From Sphingobium cyanobacteriorum (GTDB taxonomy: Bacteria; Pseudomonadota; Alphaproteobacteria; Sphingomonadales; Sphingomonadaceae), in assembly GCF_030580935.1 (NCBI RefSeq), contig NZ_JAUQOM010000007.1, positions 154,658-218,657 of the forward strand: a DNA stretch of 64,000 nucleotides, given 5' to 3'. Position 1 is the first letter of the stretch. Each line of letters begins with the position of its first letter. Positions 42,730 through 51,485 of the stretch are shown here, in pieces. Made by a program: the position numbers and the translations under genes. The notes below the pieces were generated by a model. It had not been told where the DNA came from and did not search any database. It saw only the letters and a program-made list of their open reading frames with translations.

Positions 42730-43742
42730 GGCCGCCCCCTCCGTCCATCGTCGCGCACGATACGGACACGCTGCTCGGTGCGCCGATCGCCCAGGCGCAT
42801 CTCGGCGGCGGCGAACAGGCGATCGACCACCATGTAGCGGCCTTGCACGCGGTAATTGACCAGTTCGGCGTCGCCACGCGCGCCGGTCAAGAACAGGGGC
42901 GGCATCTCGCCCTGCGAGATCCCGGCGGGAAACTCGATGAACACCTGCCGCCCGTCGTCGAAGGCGCGGGCCGGTGTCCACGAAACGCGGTCGCCTTCGA
43001 TCCGGTAACGGAAATTGAGCGCCGTCGCGTCCACGCCGGTCGCAGCCGGCGCAGCGGCAGCAGCAGCCGCGTTGCGCCCTTGCAAGGCGATGAGCTGGTC
43101 CTGCGGATAGGTCCAGGACACAGACGCCATGTAGGTGGCGGGCGTGGCGCGCAGCTCCAGATGGTAGGTGCGCCAGTCGGTGTTGATGACGAGGTTGGTG
43201 GCAAGGTCGGGCCGGGTCGGCTTGACGAGGATATGGACGCGCGCGGTCGCGCCGCTGCCGCTCATCGTGTCGCCGATGAGCCAGCGCACGGTATCACCGG
43301 CCGCGACCGGCCCCGGTCCGACGAGCTGCTCGCCCTCCTGCAAGGAGATGTCCGTCACCTGGCCGGGCGCGGTATAGACTTGATAGAGCGCGCCTTCGGT
43401 CCACGGATATTGCTGGATGGCGTTGAGGAAGCCGTCGCGCACCGGCTGGATGCGCGCGGCGTCGTTGGCGTCGCCGACCCGGCGGCGCGGATCGGCGGGC
43501 TCCGCTGGTCGCGGACCTTCCGTCACTGGCTTCAACTGGCCGGGCAGCGGCAACGGCTCGGGAATTGTGACGATCTCGACCGCGCGGGGCGGCTCGGCCG
43601 CGGGCGTCGCCACGATCGCCGGGGGCGGATCGTCCAAAGCGATCATGGGCGGCCTGGCCGACGTGGTGGCGCAGCTTGCGAGCGCGGATGCGGAGACGAA
43701 CAGCGCGGCAGTGGCCGCGCGGCGGATGGGTATGCCGGTCAT
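42726..43742 (-). CDS. trbG: Conjugal transfer protein TrbG (VirB9-like)
   Basis: 338 residues from ATG 43742. The signal peptide (AATAALFVSASALASC) ends in a possible lipobox. The VirB9/CagX domain shows ALYQVYTAPGQVTDISLQEG, NLVINTDWRTYHLEL and YRVQGRYMVVDRLFAAAEM. It is an outer-membrane-complex component of the type IV secretion apparatus. Start and stop overlap trbF and trbI by four bases each. A 757-codon open frame through this stretch is an artefact of the GC-rich code. Confidence 0.94.
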   Translation of the reverse strand: MTGIPIRRAATAALFVSASALASCATTSARPPMIALDDPPPAIVATPAAEPPRAVEIVTIPEPLPLPGQLKPVTEGPRPAEPADPRRRVGDANDAARIQPVRDGFLNAIQQYPWTEGALYQVYTAPGQVTDISLQEGEQLVGPGPVAAGDTVRWLIGDTMSGSGATARVHILVKPTRPDLATNLVINTDWRTYHLELRATPATYMASVSWTYPQDQLIALQGRNAAAAAAAPAATGVDATALNFRYRIEGDRVSWTPARAFDDGRQVFIEFPAGISQGEMPPLFLTGARGDAELVNYRVQGRYMVVDRLFAAAEMRLGDRRTEQRVRIVRDDGRRGRP

Positions 43743-44422
43743 TGCGACAGCTCCTTCGACCAGTTGAGGGCATTGACGAAGACGCCGAGCGGATTCTTGC
43801 GCAGGGCGTCGGGGGTGCGCGGCGGCTGGACGACGATCGTGAGGATCGCGGACCAGCGTTCGGTGGCGGCAAGGCTGCCGTCTTGATAGCGGCGCTCGAT
43901 CCAGGCGACGCGGAAGCTGTCGGGCGAGGCTCGGATGACACTCGACACCTCCACCGCGACCTGCACCCTCCCGACATTGGCGAACGGGTCGTTGGCCCGC
44001 GCATATTCGTTGAGCGCGAGCGCACCGCGATCCGTCGTGAAGTCGTATGCCCTGAGCCAGTTCTGACGGACGATGACCGGATCGGCCGGGATCGCGCGGA
44101 CCTGCTCGATGAAGCGGGCGAGGTGGAACGCGATCTGCGGATCGGTCGGGCGGTAGCCGGCTTCGGCCGGCGCAACCACTTGGGCTTCGCCCAACCGATC
44201 GACTTGCACGACCCAAGGGACGATATGGCCACGCGTCGATTGCCAGACGAGGCCGCCGGCCAAGGTGCCCGAAAGCGCGAGCGTCCCGAAGAAGGCGAGC
44301 CGCCAGTTCTTCGCCTGCACGCGCGCCGAACCGATGCGGTCGTCCCATGCCTGCGCGGCGCGCTGATAGGGTGTGGCCGGCTCGGGCGTCTGGCCGTAGC
44401 GGAGGGTTGGTCGCTTGAACAT
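43739..44422 (-). CDS. trbF: Conjugal transfer protein TrbF (VirB8-like)
   Basis: 227 residues. A short cytoplasmic N-terminus (YQRAAQAWDDRIGSARVQAKN) leads to one membrane helix (LAFFGTLALSGTLAGGLVWQ) and a periplasmic NTF2-like VirB8 domain (VPWVVQVDRLGEAQVV, VRQNWLRAYDFTTDRGALAL). It nucleates the inner-membrane part of the mating channel. Spaced 3 bases from trbL. Confidence 0.94.
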   Translation of the reverse strand: MFKRPTLRYGQTPEPATPYQRAAQAWDDRIGSARVQAKNWRLAFFGTLALSGTLAGGLVWQSTRGHIVPWVVQVDRLGEAQVVAPAEAGYRPTDPQIAFHLARFIEQVRAIPADPVIVRQNWLRAYDFTTDRGALALNEYARANDPFANVGRVQVAVEVSSVIRASPDSFRVAWIERRYQDGSLAATERWSAILTIVVQPPRTPDALRKNPLGVFVNALNWSKELSQ

Positions 44423-44425
44423 GGA

Positions 44426-45736
44426 TCAATCCTTCTGGCTGGTATCTACCGACGCGCCGCTGCCGCCGCCGTCGCCGGAGCGCAGCGTGTGGGCGGCGAT
44501 GGTCGCGCCGTGGGTCATGGTCTGACGGTTCTTCATCGCGGACGCCCAGGCGGGCGCACCGGCGGAAGTGTCCGGCGACGGCGTCGAGCTGCCGCCTGAA
44601 ACGGTCCCGCCCGTTGCGGTGACGGCGGCGCGGCCGCCGGAACGGTAGCTGTCCTTGAGCGAGGCTGCCGCCTTGCGGAGCGGCGACATGGCTGCGCCGA
44701 CGGCGGCTTGGCCGACGCCGCCTACGCCGCCAGCGACCGCAGCCGCGCCGGACTTGCCGGCCGAACCGAGCGCATAGGCGCTGTTGGCGGCGCCCGAAGT
44801 GAAGGCGGCGCCTCGCGCGGCGCCGCCGACCGCGCCCGCCGCCGCGCCGACACCAAGCCGGGCGGCGGCAGCGCCGCCGGCCAGCGCACCGCCGGCTGCG
44901 AGCACGGTTCCCGCTGCGGCGCCTGCACCAAGCGCCGGGCCGCCCGAGACGATGCCATTGGCGATCGACGGGCCGAAGATGCCAAGGCCGAGAAGGCACA
45001 GCGAAGCGAGCGCGACGGCCAGCGCGTCCTCGATGCTCGGCTGCGCGCCGCCGAACCCGGCGCGGAACTCGTCGAACAAGGTCGAGCCGATGCCGACGAT
45101 GACGGCGAGCACCAGCACCTTGATGCCCGACGAGATCACCAACCCCAGCACGCGCTCGGCCATGAAGGCGGTTTTGCCGAACAAGCCGAACGGGATAAGG
45201 ACGAAGCCGCAGAGCGTCGCCAGCTTGAACTCGATCAGCGTCACGAAGAGCTGGATCGCCAGAATGAAGAAGGCGAGGATAACCAGCAGCCAGGCGATCA
45301 GCAGCACCGCGATCTGGATGAAGTTCTCAAAGAACGCGACCCAGCCCATCAGGTCTGAAATGGATTCCAGGATCGGCTGGCCCGCGTCCAGGCCCACCTG
45401 CGCGACCCGGCCTGGCTGGAGCAGCTCGGCGGCGGAGAAGCCGGTGCCTGACGCTTTCAGCCCGAGACCGGCGAAGCTCTCGAAGACGATGCGTGCCAGA
45501 CTGTTCCAGTTGCCGATGATGTAGGCGAAGACGCCGACGAACAGCGTCTTTTTGACGAGGCGGGCGATGATGTCGTCGCCTTCACCCCACGTCCAGAACA
45601 GTGCGGCCAAAGTCACGTCGATGACGATCAGGGTGGTGGCGATGAACGCCACCTCGCCGCCGAGCAGGCCGAACCCGCTGTCGATGTAGCGGGTGAAGAC
45701 ATCCAGAAAGCGATCGACGACGCCGGTGCCGCCCAT
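44426..45736 (-). CDS. trbL: Conjugal transfer protein TrbL (VirB6-like)
   Basis: 436 residues with about six membrane helices in the first 290 residues (VAFIATTLIVIDVTLAALFW, FIQIAVLLIAWLLVILAFFI, LVISSGIKVLVLAVIVGIGS). An Ala/Gly-rich, low-complexity C-terminal tail of about 140 residues follows, as usual for TrbL. It forms part of the inner-membrane DNA channel. Confidence 0.94.
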   Translation of the reverse strand: MGGTGVVDRFLDVFTRYIDSGFGLLGGEVAFIATTLIVIDVTLAALFWTWGEGDDIIARLVKKTLFVGVFAYIIGNWNSLARIVFESFAGLGLKASGTGFSAAELLQPGRVAQVGLDAGQPILESISDLMGWVAFFENFIQIAVLLIAWLLVILAFFILAIQLFVTLIEFKLATLCGFVLIPFGLFGKTAFMAERVLGLVISSGIKVLVLAVIVGIGSTLFDEFRAGFGGAQPSIEDALAVALASLCLLGLGIFGPSIANGIVSGGPALGAGAAAGTVLAAGGALAGGAAAARLGVGAAAGAVGGAARGAAFTSGAANSAYALGSAGKSGAAAVAGGVGGVGQAAVGAAMSPLRKAAASLKDSYRSGGRAAVTATGGTVSGGSSTPSPDTSAGAPAWASAMKNRQTMTHGATIAAHTLRSGDGGGSGASVDTSQKD

Positions 45737-45737
45737 A

Positions 45738-46040
45738 TCAATTCTCCTGTGCCGACGCGTCGTCGGCGATACGGGCGGCAGGGCGCGCGCCGGGCGCGAG
45801 GAATCGACGACGGTTCTCGGCCCAGGCGCGCAGGCAGTCGGGATCGCTTGCCCCGGCCGCGCCGATTGACTGGCAGCGGCGCAGCTCGATCAGCAGCGGG
45901 TCCGTCGCCGAGGTGTCGGCGACGGCCGCCGGCGCCGCGCGCGGGGGTTCGGGTGCGCGGCTCATCTCGATCGCCGTCATCGTGATGGCGATGGCGATGA
46001 AAATGACGGCGCCGATGCGCGCGAGGAGCTTGCTGCCCAT
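45738..46040 (-). CDS. TrbK-like entry-exclusion candidate
   Basis: 100 residues. A single N-terminal helix (LLARIGAVIFIAIAITMTAI) is followed by a linker and LLIELRRCQSIGAAGASDPD with a second cysteine soon after, then ENRRRFLAPG. The position between trbJ and trbL is that of trbK, and the form fits the alternative TrbK family of alphaproteobacterial trb clusters. It shares the C...C and RRRFL features with the protein at 40965-41273. Confidence 0.8.
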   Translation of the reverse strand: MGSKLLARIGAVIFIAIAITMTAIEMSRAPEPPRAAPAAVADTSATDPLLIELRRCQSIGAAGASDPDCLRAWAENRRRFLAPGARPAARIADDASAQEN

Positions 46041-46045
46041 GATGA

Positions 46046-46804
46046 TCAGTCGTGGAACATGCGGGCATTGCCCGGCTGATAGCCGGTGGACCGCGTGAGG
46101 AAGCGGCGGAGCCGTTCGCGGCTCTCGGCTTCGACGGCAGCGTTGCGCGCCGAGTCCAGCGCCTGCGCCCGACCCTGCGCGGCGAGCAGCGCGGTCAGGT
46201 CCGCGAGCTGCTGCGATTGCAGCGCAAGAAGCTGGTTGCCCGCCTGTGCCGCTTGGAGCGCACCGGTCGCCGACTGGCTGGACGTGACCAGGCCGTCCAT
46301 CGTCGTGCGCGCGCCGTCGATATTGCCGACAACGCCGGCTTGCACGCGAAGCGCGTCCTCGAACGCGCCGACGCTATCCTCCCAACGCGCATTGGCGTTG
46401 GCGACCATCTGCGCGTGGGTGCCGGTGAGCGCCGCGCCTTTGTAGCGTCCGTTGAACACCTGCTGGACGTTCTGCACATCGTAGGCGATGCGTTGCGCCT
46501 CGCCGAGAAGCTGCTGGGTGCGCTGCACCTGTTGCTGCAACTGCTGGAGCGAGTTGAACGGCAGCGACGCCAGATTGCGCGCCTCGTTGATGAGGCTGGT
46601 CGCCTGCTGCTGGATTTGCTGGATCTGGTTGTTGACCTGCTGGAGCGACCGAGCGGCCGTCAGCACATTCTGCGCATAGTTCGTCGGGTCATAGACAATG
46701 CCGCCGAACTGGGCGTGCGCCGGCGTGGCGGCGGTGATGCCGATCATGCTCGACGTGGCGATGGCGCCAGCCAGCATGGCCCGGCGCAGGATATTGGGTT
46801 TCAT
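46046..46804 (-). CDS. trbJ: Conjugal transfer protein TrbJ (VirB5-like)
   Basis: 252 residues from ATG 46804, which overlaps the trbE stop. The signal peptide (MLAGAIATSSMIGITAATPAHA) is followed by GGIVYDPTNYAQNVLTAARS and a long Gln-rich coiled-coil helix (VNNQIQQIQQQATSLINEAR). VirB5-like proteins sit at the pilus tip and help contact recipients. The ending TGYQPGNARMFHD is typical. Confidence 0.93.
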   Translation of the reverse strand: MKPNILRRAMLAGAIATSSMIGITAATPAHAQFGGIVYDPTNYAQNVLTAARSLQQVNNQIQQIQQQATSLINEARNLASLPFNSLQQLQQQVQRTQQLLGEAQRIAYDVQNVQQVFNGRYKGAALTGTHAQMVANANARWEDSVGAFEDALRVQAGVVGNIDGARTTMDGLVTSSQSATGALQAAQAGNQLLALQSQQLADLTALLAAQGRAQALDSARNAAVEAESRERLRRFLTRSTGYQPGNARMFHD

Positions 46805-49290
46805 GGGGTCATGTCCTTCAAGGCAAGGGGGAGCTGGCCGGTATCTTCCCGGCGACCGGCCAGCGGATCGGGTTGGGGTTCGGGAAGAAGATCGACCGCC
46901 CAGGCCAGGCCGCGATGGCGCAGCCACTCGGCGGCGAAGCGCTCGCGTCCGTGGGTCTCGACCAGCTCGGCGATGCGGAGCTGATCAGTCTTGGAAGATG
47001 CGGCGGCGAAGGCCAGCGCGACCTCGCCCAGCCCCAGCTCGAACAGTCGGTTCCCGCGGCGCGACTGGCAGTAATAGTCGCGCTTGGGCGTGGCCCGGCT
47101 AAGGATGTCGATCTGGCGGGCGTTGAGCCCGAACCGCTCGTAGATGGCGGCGATCTGCGGCTCGGCCGCGCGTTCGTTCGGCAGGAAGATGCGCGTCGGA
47201 CAGCTCTCGATGATGGCCGGCGCGATGTTCGAGGTTTCGATGTCGGCGAGGCTCTGCGTGGCGAACACGACGCCGGCGTTCTTCTTGCGCAGCGTTTTCA
47301 GCCATTCGCGGAGTTGCGCGGCAAATTCGGGGCTGTCGAGGACAAGCCAGCCCTCGTCGATGATGATGAGCGTGGGCGAGCCGTCCAGCCGGCCTTCGAT
47401 CCGGTGGAACAGGTAGGACAGGACGGCGGCGGCCGATCCGGCGCCGACCAAGCCCTCCGTCTCGAACGCCTGGACCGACGCCTCGCCGAGACGCTCGGCC
47501 TCGGCGTCGAGCAGCCGGCCCCACGGCCCGCCAAGGCAATAGGAGGCGAGCGCCTGCTTGAGCTGCTGGCTCTGGAGCAGCACGGCGAGCCCGGTCAGCG
47601 TGCGTTCCATGACGGGCGCACTGGCAAGCGAGCCGAGCGCCGACCACAGATGCTCCTTGGCCTGTGGATCGACCGCGACGCCCTCGGACGCGAGGATCGC
47701 CGCCAGCCATTCGGCCGCCCAGGCGCGTTCGGCCGGATCGTCGATCCGCGCGAGCGGCTGGAGCTGCACGCCGTCGCCGGCCTCGTCGGCGAGAATCCCG
47801 CCGAGATCCTGCCAGTCGCCGCCCATGCCGATCGCAGCGGCGCGGATGCTGCCGCCAAAGTCGAAGGCGAAGACTTGGGCCCGTTCGTAGCGGCGGAACT
47901 GCATCGCCATGAGGGCGAGCAGCACCGATTTGCCCGCGCCGGTCGGGCCGACGATCAGCGTGTGGCCGACATCGCCGACGTGAAGGGAAAACCGGAACGG
48001 GGTCGATCCTTCGGTCTTGCCATAGAGCAAGGGGGGCGCACCGAAATGCTCGTCCCGTTCCGGCCCCGCCCATACCGCTGACAGGGGGATCAGGTGGGCG
48101 AGATTGATGGTGGAAATCGGGGGTTGGCGGACATTGGCGTAGGTGTGGCCGGGAAGGCTTCCCAGCCATGCCTCGATCGCGTTCATGCCCTCGGGGATGA
48201 CGGTGAAGTCGCGGCCCTGGATGACCTTCTCTACCAGCCGCAGCTTCTCGGCGGCGATGGCGGGGTCCCGGTCCCATACCGTCACCGTCGCGGTCACGTA
48301 GGCCATGCCGGCATAGTCGGCGCCCAACTCCTGCAGGGCGGTGTCGGCGTCGGCGGCCTTGTTCGAGGCGTCGCTGTCCACGAGGACCGACGCCTCGTTT
48401 GTCATCACCTCTTTCAAGATCGCCATGACGCTCTTGCGCTTGGCGAACCACTGGCGTCGGATACGGCTCAGCAGCTTGGTCGCGTCGGTCTTGTCGAGCA
48501 TGATCGCGCGGGTCGCCCAGCGATACTCGAAGGCGAGCCGGTTCAGCTCGTCGAGCAACCCGGGGAAGGTCACGCTCGGAAAGCCGACGATGGTGAGCGT
48601 CCGCAGATGATGCTCGCCCAGGCACGGCTCCAGTCCGCCGGTCAGCGGCTCGTCGGTGAGCAGCGCGTCGAGGTGCATCGGCGTTTCGGGGACGCGGACG
48701 CGCTGGCGGCGCGTCGAAACCGTGCTGTGCAGGAAGGTCAGCGTCTCGGCGTCATCGAGCCAGCGAACCTCGGGCACGAAGCCTTCGACCAGGTTGAGCA
48801 CCCGGTCGCTGCGATCGGTGAAGCCTTTCAGCAGCTCCCAATGATCGACGCCGCTGGTGGATCGGCCCTCGTAGAGCCAGCCTTCGGCGCGCGCGGCTTC
48901 CTCGGCGGGCGGCATCCACAAGAGCGTCAGGAAATAGCGGCTCTCGAAGTGCGCGCCTTCCTCGCGGAACTGTTCGCGGCGCTCGAACTCGACCAGCGAC
49001 GACACGGGATCGGGAAAGTGGCCTTCCGGATAGTCGAGCGCTGGCGTGCGCTGCGCCTCGACGAAAATCGCCCAGCCGGAGCCGAGCCGGCGCAGCGAGT
49101 TGTTTAACCGCGCGGTCGTGGCGACCAGCTCGGCCGGCGTCGCGCTGTCCAGATCGGGGCCGCGGAACTTCGCGGTGCGCTGGAACGAGCCGTCCTTGTT
49201 CAGCACCACGCCTTCGCCGACCAGCGCGGCCCAGGGCAGGAAGTCGGGAAGGTTCGCAGCTTTGCTGCGATATTCGCGCAAGCTCATCAT
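46801..49290 (-). CDS. trbE: Conjugal transfer ATPase TrbE (VirB4-like)
   Basis: 829 residues from ATG 49290 (overlapping the trbD stop). An N-terminal CagE/TrbE_VirB domain is followed by the AAA-type ATPase: Walker A LIVGPTGAGKSVLLAL and Walker B PTLIIIDEGWLVLDSPEFA. It powers pilus assembly and substrate transfer at the inner membrane. A downstream motif VVFATQSLADIETSNIAPAI is also conserved. Intact. Confidence 0.96.
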   Translation of the reverse strand: MMSLREYRSKAANLPDFLPWAALVGEGVVLNKDGSFQRTAKFRGPDLDSATPAELVATTARLNNSLRRLGSGWAIFVEAQRTPALDYPEGHFPDPVSSLVEFERREQFREEGAHFESRYFLTLLWMPPAEEAARAEGWLYEGRSTSGVDHWELLKGFTDRSDRVLNLVEGFVPEVRWLDDAETLTFLHSTVSTRRQRVRVPETPMHLDALLTDEPLTGGLEPCLGEHHLRTLTIVGFPSVTFPGLLDELNRLAFEYRWATRAIMLDKTDATKLLSRIRRQWFAKRKSVMAILKEVMTNEASVLVDSDASNKAADADTALQELGADYAGMAYVTATVTVWDRDPAIAAEKLRLVEKVIQGRDFTVIPEGMNAIEAWLGSLPGHTYANVRQPPISTINLAHLIPLSAVWAGPERDEHFGAPPLLYGKTEGSTPFRFSLHVGDVGHTLIVGPTGAGKSVLLALMAMQFRRYERAQVFAFDFGGSIRAAAIGMGGDWQDLGGILADEAGDGVQLQPLARIDDPAERAWAAEWLAAILASEGVAVDPQAKEHLWSALGSLASAPVMERTLTGLAVLLQSQQLKQALASYCLGGPWGRLLDAEAERLGEASVQAFETEGLVGAGSAAAVLSYLFHRIEGRLDGSPTLIIIDEGWLVLDSPEFAAQLREWLKTLRKKNAGVVFATQSLADIETSNIAPAIIESCPTRIFLPNERAAEPQIAAIYERFGLNARQIDILSRATPKRDYYCQSRRGNRLFELGLGEVALAFAAASSKTDQLRIAELVETHGRERFAAEWLRHRGLAWAVDLLPEPQPDPLAGRREDTGQLPLALKDMTP

Positions 49291-49559
49291 GGCCGCATCC
49301 ATGTCGGGTAGCGGAGGTGGCGACGTGCCACGTCCACGAATTGGGGGTCGCGGCGGGCGGCCCACACGGAAAGCCCGTGGCCAACGGCCCAGATGATCAG
49401 GCCGGCGATCCACAGGCGCAAGCCGAGGCCGATCGAGCCCGCCAGCGTCCCGTTGACGATGGCAAGCGAACGCGGAGCGCCGCCGAGCAATATCTGCTCG
49501 GTCAGCGCCCTGTGGACCGGCGCGAAATAGCCGGGGATCGGCTCAGACCCGTCCGACAT
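49287..49559 (-). CDS. trbD: Conjugal transfer protein TrbD (VirB3-like)
   Basis: 90 residues. Starts with IPGYFAPVHRALTEQILLGG, the usual VirB3/TrbD opening, followed by two membrane segments (LAIVNGTLAGSIGLGLRLW and AGLIIWAVGHGLSVWAA). It helps anchor the pilus-assembly machinery in the inner membrane. Its start touches the trbC stop. Confidence 0.92.
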   Translation of the reverse strand: MSDGSEPIPGYFAPVHRALTEQILLGGAPRSLAIVNGTLAGSIGLGLRLWIAGLIIWAVGHGLSVWAARRDPQFVDVARRHLRYPTWMRP

Positions 49560-49891
49560 CAGACCAGCGCTCCGCCGCCAAAGCTGAAGAAGCTGAGGAA
49601 GAAGGAGCTGGCGGCGAACGCGATCGACAGGCCGAACACAATCTGGATCAACCGGCGCGAGCCGCCCGACGTGTCGCCAAACGCGAGCGTCAGACCGGTC
49701 ACGATAATGATGATGACGGCGATAATCTTCGCCACTGGCCCCTCAATGCTTTCGAGGATCGACTGGAGCGGCGCTTCCCACGGCATCGACGAGCCGCCGG
49801 CGTGGGCCGGAACGGCAAAGGTCAGCGCGATCACGCTGGCGGCGGCGGTGAGCATGGCGCGGCGTGCGCCATGCCGAAGGGCATGGATCAT
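49559..49891 (-). CDS. trbC: Conjugal pilin TrbC (VirB2-like)
   Basis: 110 residues. A long signal sequence (TAAASVIALTFAVPAHAGG) precedes the short mature pilin with two hydrophobic helices (VAKIIAVIIIIVTGLTLAFG and LIQIVFGLSIAFAASSFFLS). The pilin may be cyclised or trimmed by the TraF protease encoded at 56758-57303, as in RP4; that step is inferred from family knowledge. Overlaps the trbB stop by four bases. Confidence 0.93.
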   Translation of the reverse strand: MIHALRHGARRAMLTAAASVIALTFAVPAHAGGSSMPWEAPLQSILESIEGPVAKIIAVIIIIVTGLTLAFGDTSGGSRRLIQIVFGLSIAFAASSFFLSFFSFGGGALV

Positions 49892-50874
49892 GGCAGGTCT
49901 CCGGGCTTGGGGGTGGTGAAAGGTGCGAGGCGGTAGTCGCCGCTCGCGAGGTCGAGCCCTTCGACGCGGGCCAGCTCGGTCAGCCGGCGCCCGTGCGCGT
50001 CGCGGACCAGCACGGCGATCAGGTCGATTGTCTCGGCGATCAGCGCGCGCGGGACCGTGACCACGGCCTCCTGGATGAGCTGCTCCATGCGGCGGAGCGC
50101 GCCGAGCGCGGTGCCGGCGTGGATGGTGCCGACGCCCCCGGGATGGCCGGTGCCCCAGGCTTTGATGAGGTCGAGCGCCTCTGCGCCGCGAACCTCGCCG
50201 ATCGGGATGCGGTCGGGGCGCAGGCGGAGCGACGAGCGGACCAGCTCGGACAGCGACACCACACCGTCCTTGGTCCGCATGGCGACGAGGTTAGGCGCGG
50301 CGCATTGCAGCTCGCGCGTATCTTCGATCAGAACGATGCGATCTGTGGTCTTGGCGACTTCCGCCAAGAGAGCGTTGATCAGCGTGGTCTTGCCCGCGCC
50401 AGTGCCGCCCGCGACAAGGATGTTGGCGCGGCTCGCGACACCGTGGCGCAATGCTTCAGCTTCGGCCGCTGACATGATCCCCGCAGCCGCGTAGTCGTCG
50501 AGCGTGAACACGGCGACGGCGGGCTTGCGGATCGCGAAGGCTGGCGCGGCGACGACAGGCGGTAGCAAGCCCTCGAACCGCTCCCCACCTTCCGGCAGCT
50601 CGGCCGAAACACGCGGGGATCGGGCGTGAACCTCAACGCCGACATGGTGTGCGACCAGGCGGACGATGCGCTCGCCATCAGCAGCGCTCAGCGTTTCGCC
50701 GGTGTCGGTGACGCCCTCGCCGAGCCGATCGAGCCAAAGCCGCCCGTCCGGGTTCAGCATCACTTCGATAACGGCAGTGTCGTCGAGCCAGCCCGCGATC
50801 GACGGCCCGAGCGCGGTGCGCAGCATTCGCGCGCCGCGTGATTTAGTCTCGGATCGGATTGGGTGGATGGTCAA
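49888..50874 (-). CDS. trbB: Conjugal transfer ATPase TrbB (VirB11-like)
   Basis: 328 residues from a TTG at 50874 (AGGGG 8 bases upstream), chosen because [18 protein letters not shown] is usually the first conserved segment; an ATG at 50826 is the alternative. Walker A is [17 protein letters not shown]; the Asp box is [12 protein letters not shown]; the His box is [12 protein letters not shown]. The hexameric ATPase drives pilus biogenesis and DNA transfer. First gene of the trb operon. Confidence 0.94.
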   Translation of the reverse strand: MTIHPIRSETKSRGARMLRTALGPSIAGWLDDTAVIEVMLNPDGRLWLDRLGEGVTDTGETLSAADGERIVRLVAHHVGVEVHARSPRVSAELPEGGERFEGLLPPVVAAPAFAIRKPAVAVFTLDDYAAAGIMSAAEAEALRHGVASRANILVAGGTGAGKTTLINALLAEVAKTTDRIVLIEDTRELQCAAPNLVAMRTKDGVVSLSELVRSSLRLRPDRIPIGEVRGAEALDLIKAWGTGHPGGVGTIHAGTALGALRRMEQLIQEAVVTVPRALIAETIDLIAVLVRDAHGRRLTELARVEGLDLASGDYRLAPFTTPKPGDLP

Positions 50875-50953
50875 CGACTGGCCCCTACAAAGGACCGGGC
50901 GAACCGCCGCCCGGCTGTCGGGGCACATCAAGAGACGCAGATATGCTCGGCTC

Positions 50954-51038
50954 GCAACAGCTAGTTGCCGGCGTAGTAGAGGGGGCGGTAGATACGTTAC
51001 CGAGGGCGGAAGCGCCTTCCCGCTACATCTGGGTAACG
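50954..51038. promoter_or_regulatory. Inverted repeats upstream of the trb operon
   Basis: Two dyads lie in the 173-base gap between the CopG gene and trbB: GCAAC-AGCTA-GTTGC (50954-50968) and CGTTACC (50995-51001) with GGTAACG (51032-51038), the second enclosing a GC-rich imperfect hairpin. They are good candidates for the trb promoter operator, perhaps bound by the adjacent ribbon-helix-helix protein. Confidence 0.45.
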
Positions 51039-51047
51039 CGCGGCAAT

Positions 51048-51476
51048 TCAGTCCGACTCGGGTGATGTCGAGCGCGGCCAGACATCTTCGGGAATCTCGT
51101 CCATCAACGTCTTACCGCTGGCGAAGCGCCGGCCGAGCGTCTCGATGAAGCCCTCGTAGCGCTTGCGGCCCTTGACTTGCGCGGCAGCCTGATCCTCGTC
51201 GGGCAGCGGCGGGGTCACGGACAGCCAGAACCGGACGAACAGGCTCAGCGCCTCGGTGGTCAGGCCGGTGTTGCGCTCAAGCCGCAGGACTTGTCGCGTT
51301 AGTCGATCGAGCCGGCGGGCGAACGCCGCTTCCATACGGTCGGCGCCGTCCGGTGACAGGTAAGACGCTACCGCCGCCTCCACGATCGCCGAGCGCGAGA
51401 TACGGCGGCGGATCGCCAGCTCGTCAATCTGCTTGGCGAGTGCGGGCGGGAAATAGACGTTGAGCCGGGTTCGCAT
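51048..51476 (-). CDS. CopG-family ribbon-helix-helix regulator
   Basis: 142 residues. The start RTRLNVYFPPALAKQIDELA and SRSAIVEAAVASYL form a ribbon-helix-helix. The remaining part (LERNTGLTTEALSLFVRFWL, YEGFIETLGRRFASG) is typical of the CopG-like proteins found between traG and trbB in alphaproteobacterial elements. It may repress the trb operon or act as a relaxosome accessory factor. It ends 9 bases downstream of traG in the same operon. Confidence 0.88.
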   Translation of the reverse strand: MRTRLNVYFPPALAKQIDELAIRRRISRSAIVEAAVASYLSPDGADRMEAAFARRLDRLTRQVLRLERNTGLTTEALSLFVRFWLSVTPPLPDEDQAAAQVKGRKRYEGFIETLGRRFASGKTLMDEIPEDVWPRSTSPESD

Positions 51477-51485
51477 GGCGGCCTC

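Noticed and set aside
42726..44999. 757-codon minus-strand open frame
   Set aside because: Its 3' part is trbG; the rest runs antisense-like through trbF and trbL in another frame and has Arg/Pro-rich, non-protein composition.
47099..48625. 508-codon minus-strand frame inside trbE
   Set aside because: Overlaps the well-supported TrbE ATPase in another frame; Arg-rich composition typical of high-GC shadow frames.
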